A stretch of DNA of 64,000 nucleotides from Aquila chrysaetos chrysaetos (Eukaryota > Chordata > Aves > Accipitriformes > Accipitridae). The first letter of the stretch is position 1. Each line of letters begins with the position of its first letter. The stretch is taken from assembly GCF_900496995.4 (NCBI RefSeq), contig NC_044007.1:72516742-72580741 (forward strand). Direction: 5' to 3'. Position numbers and translations under genes: made by a program. This document shows, piece after piece, positions 12,673 through 64,000 of the stretch. A model generated the notes under the pieces. The model worked only from the letters and a program-made list of their open reading frames with translations, did not search any database and was not told where the DNA came from.

Positions 12673-13338
12673 CATTCATAACTGTGGCTTTTGTCCTACT
12701 TCCGTGTTTCTTATCTAAGTAGGAATGTTCTTGCAAACCAATGTGAGGTTGGAATACGTGCAGGACTTCATGGCCCCTCTTTTAGAATAGCTGCTGCTCC
12801 GTATAGGCTCGTTTTGATCTGCAATGAGAGGCTATTTAGGGATGTCCTTACAAGGTGAACTTTTATATGGTGCTCTTAAGAAACTGTCTGTAAAGGTGTT
12901 GTAGACTTTATAGACTGGAGTGTTACAGAATTAGCTGGTAGCAGTACTTTTCTGAGCTGTTTCTAAGTGATACTTACTTAAATTCATGTTTACATTTTTA
13001 AAGAAGTAATTGGATTTTTCAAAAGTGCCAAGCAGCTGCAAATCTTTTATGGCTCCAATGCCTACTCAGGGCAGTGAACATTTTATGGCAAATAGTGATT
13101 GCAACGTGTTGCCCAATATAGTTTCACATCTCTCTCTCAAGCTTGACATCACTGAGTTCAATTTCATAAGAAGGTGTTAGTAGAAGATTAAATAAGGGAA
13201 CAATTCACTTAAGTTGTGTGCCAAGGAATAAAAATATTCTTGCCGAATTTTTACAGCAGTGATCTGCAAAGTTTAGATTAATGAAAAATATTCTTCCCAG
13301 AATTAATATTTGGGCAGTGCAATTTTGCTGAAGGTATT

Positions 13339-13355
13339 TGTGTGTGTGTGTGTGT
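13339..13355 (+). repeat. (TG)n microsatellite
   Basis: A short uninterrupted TG dinucleotide run of about eight units. Confidence 0.9.
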
Positions 13356-14645
13356 AAGTCTGAGAATTATACAAGAGAGTTTAAAAACAAAAGGCTAGAC
13401 TCTGCTTTGGGGACAAAAGAAGACAAAACACAGAATCCTACATGTTCCGTGACTCCTAGCTGATTTTTGATAGGCAGAATGATCCAGAATATAAAGAAAC
13501 CCGAGATGTGACCTGCTAGGGTATTATGTTTGCAGTGTTTATATACTCACCTTCTGTCACCTTCTTCGGTACGAAAATTAGCCTCAGATTAGTCTTTTTA
13601 CAGTGTTATTTTCAATTTTTTTCCAAACTGGAGGATAAGTTCAATAAGTCAAGAAAATACTGTCATATAGAGTATTAGGATAATAGGAACGGAAGTACAG
13701 ATGCCATATTTAAATCTAGAAGGAAAAAAAAAATCTTATTTAAGCCCCAAAGATGATATCTGCGTCTGAAATATTGGACTGCTCACATATAAAAGCAATG
13801 ATTTCTTTTTCAGTTTTGCACAGTTGGTGCTATGAAACCAGTGATAAACACTGAAATAGAAAAAACTACCACAACAGATTTTCTCTAAAGCTGGAAGTAT
13901 CATTCAAGTCTTGACACAGAGTCTCAAAGATGAAATTCCAAACCTATTAACTCATTAGAAAAATGAAATGGTGGGACCCTGATATTTGTGTGTCACGTCC
14001 CCAGCCTTTTAGACAGATACATTTTGTTAGCATATTTGAAGTATCATGAGTTCTTTTTAGGTGAAGAGAGATGCCTGGTATGCCTTGTTTTTTCTGATTA
14101 ATATATCCTGAGGTCTAGCTTGCTTTAACCTCTTTGCAAGTAAGCAGGCTGTCGTAACTATGTTAACTCTTGCTACTTGTTTTGTATTACATGAAATGTA
14201 ATGGTTGAACCTGAAATGTCATCTCTACCTTTTGACTTTGTTCAGCGTTCTCAAGACTAATACATAGATAAAACATACAAATAAGCAACTTGTAACTATA
14301 GTGTTAAGTGGTGTTCTGCATTCTTTATGCTAGGCTCCATTCTGTATGCCAATACCCAGCATCCATGTGAAGTCAATGAGCATTTGGTCGGGTAGGAGCA
14401 CAGGACTGGGGTTTTGTAGTCCAGAAGTAATCATCAAACTTCTTTGTATTTATGCACTAGTCTTTTCAGAAAAATAACACTGAATGAATACATAATGAAA
14501 TTATGGTGACCTACAGGTCTCCTTTACAATCAGTGCATGCCCTAAAATACTGCTTTGTAACATCTGTTTTATACTAAATGTCGGTGTTCAAGTGAGCCTT
14601 GTTAGATATTTGAGTGACAGACAACAATATTTATAAATCTGTTAC

Positions 14646-14651
14646 AATAAA
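14646..14651 (+). terminator. FRRS1L: Candidate FRRS1L polyadenylation signal
   Basis: A canonical AATAAA is followed about 20 bases later by a GT-rich stretch (ATGTGTGGTATGG, from 14672). That is the arrangement expected of a cleavage and polyadenylation site. A second AATAAA at 14896-14901 has a TGTGTGTT only about 10 bases after it, a poorer layout. Assignment to FRRS1L rests on strand and position only. Confidence 0.45.
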
Positions 14652-14689
14652 TGCCTTTTTAGTCTAAGAAAATGTGTGGTATGGCCTTT

Positions 14690-17600
14690 ATAAAAAGGGA
14701 AAAAAAAGGTCTCTGAGGCTAAAGAAGTCTCTGTTGTTGCCTTGTGTTAACAATTCCTTCCTGTGCCATGGGCTTGAATTTATTACCCTGAGTAATTCTG
14801 TTTAAGTCAGTGAGGCTGGTCACAGTAGTGAATTAACAGATGTGGGGGATTACTTCTTTTTTTTCTTTCACCATCAGAATCGCAGTGAAGCTGTAAATAA
14901 ATCTAATAATCTGTGTGTTAACAAAGTATTAACTCAATGGTCATGTAGTAAGTAGCTTGTAGAGGTTCCTGTGGTGACTTCTATGCTGTGTTTTTTGTGA
15001 CCTATTTGATGCAACTGTAATCAAGCTGCCAGTATTACAAATTTGGGTGTTCTTTATCTACTGTCATTGCTGCCCTATTGCTTGGCCAGGCAGAGCAGCT
15101 CCTGAAGCAGTCAGAAGAGCCTTTTACAGAAAAGAAGAAAATGAATTTATATTAGAGATTGGCAACAGAGAGGAGGAAGTCTCATGATACTCGGTGAGCA
15201 AAAGCAGCTGTAGAAGTCTCTCAAACAGGGGTGTTTCAACTTCTGAGATCTCTCAGGTTTGACCAGGTATTTTAGCTCCTTGCTGGTGGACTGAGAGCAA
15301 GAGTTGGCTCAAGGCACCAAGGAATGTATTGTGTTTACACTGTGTGCTCTGTTTTTTGTGTTTGTAGTATTGCTACCCTGTAGCTGCAGGCTGCAAGAAA
15401 GGTCGCATCTCGTGTGTGTCAGCTACTTGTGCACTATCCAAGTGATCATGATCAATAGAGGCCTCAAACAGACTCAACAGAGGGTCTTAAAATATATTCT
15501 GTTTGTCTTGTGCCACGTAACATTTGACAGATTGGTAAGGCATTTTGTCACAAGCCTGACGAAGCCAAAATATTCTTCTGTTACTCAGATCTCTGTATAT
15601 CCAGCTCTTGTTCCACGCACACAGCTGCCATGTGGGCTAAACCCTGCGAGATAGTGCTCTGGATTTTGTTCATCCCAAGGTCTTACTGGTGCTGTGTTTT
15701 GCATGCTGGTCCACTGAGTGAACATCTTTGGTGCTATTGACTGCTCTGCCTTACGACCATGCATTTCATTCGCCTTGTGAACTGAACAAAATTAATAGTC
15801 GTCTATGTGAATCATTCAAGTATAGCACTGCTGATAATACCATATACTTTAACTGAGATATTGAACAAAGTTGTTTCTGCAGTAAAGTCAGTCACTGCTA
15901 TAATCACTGGGTACAAACAGAGCCGGTATTTCCAAGAGCTGTTTTTCATTTTCTTTTTACCACTATTTTGTAAATTACATTTAATTTGGATTAAATTAGC
16001 AGTTGATCTGCATAAAAGATTAATTTTTTTTCTTTAGCCCCAAATAGAAAGGTATGTGCTGATGACCTAAAGTTTATATCTTAATGATGAACTTTAAAGA
16101 TTACATCTTTTTTTAATTTGGTCCTGCTACTGTTGAAACTATAGTAGTTTATGTCGAGTATTTTTCATTCATCTGAAGAGGATATTAAACTGAGATGAAT
16201 TAATGAAGTGAGATTAACCTCAATGGAACGTTCACAAATGTTCAGTAACACAGGTTAAAACAAACAAGTTGTTTCTCAAGCAGGGATAGAGAGTTATTTT
16301 CTAAATACACAGGCCAATGCTGACACCTTGTGGCTTTGTTACTGAGTTATTTCATAGTTTCATGTGGTTATTTCGGGTGTAAATCATGATGAACTTGCTG
16401 TTGCCAGCGTTGTCTGTCTCCTCTGCTTCCTGGCCACCTCAGTACCCAGTATTTTGGTATCACATGTAAGACAGCTTTGGGCTGTGTTGACTGCACATCG
16501 AGTGAATAAGAACTAGGGGTGTCTGGGAGCTCTGGGAGGGGACTCAAACAGCTTCAGTTCAATGCACAAAATCACGGGTGCTAGTGCAGAAGCAGATGAT
16601 AGCAGTTACGAGCTTCTCTCTTACTAGTTATGCCGCATTTTATATTTCCCTCTACATAGGAGAGCACCGAGGACTCTCAATACTTGGCACGTGTACTTTT
16701 AGGCACGCACACGTTTTCTACATTGACACAAAAGCCTTCCTTTGCTGTCCTCTTCACCCTTGAAGAATTGCTGGCAGCAAAACTACATCCAAAGGGACTG
16801 TTGGAGAATTTCTGGTAGTATAGGACCCTGAGGTGCACTGTTTATCTATGGCCATAAAAATGCCTAAACCACAGTTTATCAGTGCAATTTATACCTAAAT
16901 GGGCATCTAATCTAAAATCACATAACTTTTCAAGTCTTAACAAAACCAGCTGTTAAGGCTGCAGTCGCCATTTGAGATCTGTTGTGGAATTAAGTTTCCA
17001 GATCTTGAGGTGTGTCTTGTGAAGATCACGCATCCTCCCTCAGCTGTTACCTCAGAGATTGTTTTCTGATGTTTATAGTCATGTCCCTGTTCTTAAGTGT
17101 TCGTGCTGTGGTAATACAGGAGTTAGAAATCTTTACTGCGTTGTGGGTTTGTTGTTTGGGGTTTGGGTGCTTTTTGTTGTTGTTCTTAATTTTATTTCTG
17201 ATGTGTTTAGTTGTTTATAATGAATAGTGAAACACAGAACTGGAAAGGAAAGGTTTTCTACAGTAGGGACCAAGTTGTTCATAATGAATAGTGAAACACA
17301 AAACTGGAAAGGAAAGGTTTCCTATAGTAGGGACCGAATCTTCAGTTTATGTAAATCAGTATTTATAGCTTCACTCAAGTCAAAGAGGTGACATTAATTT
17401 CTATTCCTGAAGAATGTGACTGCCTGAGTCTGTTAAGAAAAATCAAAGGAATAAGGATGTGCCTATAAGGTTTGATTTGCTGGCATCTCTATTTATCTAA
17501 CAGGAGGATTTGTACTCTCAACTCCCCCCCGTGTAAATCTTAATTGACACTTGCTAATTGAACTTTAATACAATAAATGTATTATAATGAGCCATTAGAG

Positions 17601-18840
17601 TCTCTTTTTTGGCATGCTTCCTCCTCTCTGCAGGAACCGAAGAGAAAAGGTTCAGATAGCGATGCATGCTTGTTACCTATTTCAACACCCTCCCAGGAGG
17701 CAGATCTATCTGATCAAAGAGCAGTAAGTGACAGTATCGTTTTAAGGTGCAATAAAAGCTTCTCTCGTGGACAACTGCTTGTAATGCCTCATCACCATCA
17801 GGATCAAATGAGATACCTGTAGGTCTATAAATGCCTCCACTGCACGAAATTAAAGCACTCTGTCGAACCTGCACGTGATCTGTTCAGCAAAGGAAAACAA
17901 GGGTCTGCAGGAGCCAAGGGAGACCTTTGTAAGCACGAACGTGCGTGTAACTGGCAGGAAAGGCTTTGCAGCACGGACAAGTCAGGACTGCAGTGCAAAA
18001 GCTCTAGGAAACTGTCTGGGCCCAGTCCCACCTACAGCCGTAGGATGCAACACGGTTACAGGAAGCGTGTGGAAAAACCTCTACCTTTCCTCCTCGGGAT
18101 GATGATAGGGATAGGTCTCACCTATAGTCTGTTGCCTTTGGATTGCTCTGCCTTCTTAAAAGTTGGGCTATGAACAGTTGTGTTCCTGTTTTTAACTTGC
18201 AAAACAATTGTGCTCAGGGTAATTGCAGCTTTTAGACATCTGCATCGTCCAAGAAACGCTCCACTGAAGTCCTGGTGGACACAAATCTTCCATGAAGTTA
18301 CATAATGTTAAACTTGTGTGTAAATCCTAAAAAGGAGGAGGAAAAAAAAAATCAAATTCCAGTATCTATGCGCTTCTTATGTGTTCAGAGGTATGCAGCC
18401 TCTGTAATATGTTGTGGAGGATATGCTGCATCTCTCTTTCAGAAGAAAGAGGAAGATCCCTCTGCGGGGTCTATGGCAGCATTACCAACAGCTTTAGTAC
18501 CTGCTCAGGGGTTGTGTTAAGCTGTGAAAGGACAACTGTTTGAGTAGCACAGTGGCAGCACTAAGCTAGCTCAAATGTCAGGGATTCCAGCCCTCACAAA
18601 ACTTGCTCAGATGCAGCATATTTATTATAGAGGCATTTAGGGCACCTGTAAAATGTTAGCCGTCGCCCTCGTGCAAGGACACCGAGGTCTGGAGTATGCC
18701 AGATGCAGGAAATTAGCTCCTCCCTGGATTATTTGCAAGAAACATTTGGTGCAACATAAGGTCACAAATGCCAGGTCAAAAAAAACCCGCACAGAGCAAC
18801 TACTTTTTCAGTGGGCCTAATTCCCAGTAAAAGCGCAGAT
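14690..18840. other. Intergenic region between FRRS1L and TMEM245
   Basis: About 4 kb of AT-rich DNA with no exon I can support. It holds the 64-bp tandem duplication at 17211-17338. The open frame at 15304-15654 (116 codons) has no recognisable domain. Smaller frames at 17577-18102 overlap on both strands and also look like chance. Confidence 0.6.
17211..17338 (+). repeat. Two-copy tandem duplication, 64-bp unit
   Basis: Copy 1 is 17211-17274 and copy 2 is 17275-17338, placed head to tail without a spacer. They differ at about six positions, and by eye every difference is a transition. Both share TGAATAGTGAAACACA and ACTGGAAAGGAAAGG. I do not recognise the unit as a named repeat. Confidence 0.95.
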
Positions 18841-19122
18841 GCTTCGTCGTTCAACAGTTTGATGCCAGAGCGCGTTCAGACAAGACAAAAATCCTCCGCC
18901 TGGTCTAACTGGTCTCGCTCTCCACCGCGCAATGACGCTGCAAATTTCCGAGTATTTCCCCGTTTCCAGAGACGAAAGCCGCGGGAGAGCCTTTAACGGA
19001 GCCGCAACAGGTCTGCGCTGCTTGGGTGGGGATGAGGGCCTGCGGGGCAAGCCGCCGGCCTCTTTCGAGCTCCGGCCCTTGGCAGCCGCCTTCAGGAAAA
19101 GTAACGAAGGCGCTGGGAATAA

Positions 19123-64000
<44,878 letters not shown>

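Larger units (their letters stand above)
6202..14670 (+). other. FRRS1L: Candidate FRRS1L 3' UTR or proximal downstream flank
   Basis: About 8.5 kb of AT-rich non-coding DNA follows the stop codon. No splice-compatible conserved exon is visible. The first few hundred bases are surely 3' UTR; how far it extends is inference. Notable contents are a TG-rich tract at 6477-6535, 16 T at 8713-8728, 30 T at 10941-10970, a minus-strand CR1 fragment at 12429-12672 and (TG)n at 13339-13355. AATAAA also occurs near 8890, 10206 and 13226. The best-supported end is the signal at 14646 followed by a GT-rich stretch. Confidence 0.4.

Noticed and set aside
12530..12718. Open frame inside the CR1 fragment
   Set aside because: It lies in the CR1 3' non-coding end read antisense; it is not a gene.
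15304..15654. Plus-strand open frame of 116 codons in the intergenic region
   Set aside because: No family resemblance, no splice or promoter context, and a hydrophobic composition expected of T-rich DNA.

Overview
This window is ordinary nuclear DNA from a vertebrate, most likely a bird. Three things point that way. Its coding exons match two neighbouring vertebrate genes, FRRS1L and TMEM245. A CR1 retrotransposon 3' end lies on the minus strand near 12.43-12.67 kb. A degenerate LTR-type repeat of a kind I recognise from bird genomes lies near 39.46-39.99 kb. I cannot name the species or order. There are no bacterial-style operons, CRISPR arrays or complete mobile elements. Nearly all long open frames outside the listed exons look like chance.

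Both genes lie on the plus strand, head to tail, in the order known from human 9q31.3. Positions 1-6201 hold the last four coding exons of FRRS1L (1402-1486, 1966-2104, 5315-5561, 6029-6201). They encode the DOMON domain and a hydrophobic C-terminal tail. Exon 1, with the signal peptide, lies upstream of the window. A long candidate 3' UTR follows and may end at a poly(A) signal at 14646-14651. The stretch from there to about 18.8 kb is intergenic and contains a 64-bp tandem duplication.

A CpG island at about 18.84-20.48 kb holds the TMEM245 promoter and first exon. Two ZNF143/THAP11-like motifs sit 98-180 bp before the start codon at 19399. Twelve TMEM245 coding exons follow (19399-20022, 30202-30319, 31547-31648, 32593-32700, 38421-38630, 43788-43957, 48900-48923, 55379-55483, 56785-56867, 59034-59124, 59925-60023, 63298-63429). 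Their phases agree at every junction and they encode the first 622 residues. The remaining 3' exons lie beyond 64000. Exon 7 is a 24-nt microexon.

FRRS1L supports AMPA-receptor assembly in the neuronal endoplasmic reticulum. TMEM245 is a multipass membrane protein related to the AI-2E transporter family, with no settled function. Nothing here suggests they act together beyond conserved adjacency. I found no convincing new biological system. The points most worth a second look are the microexon, the tandem promoter motifs, a CpG-rich chain of small hairpins at 21.67-21.83 kb, and the extent of the FRRS1L 3' UTR.
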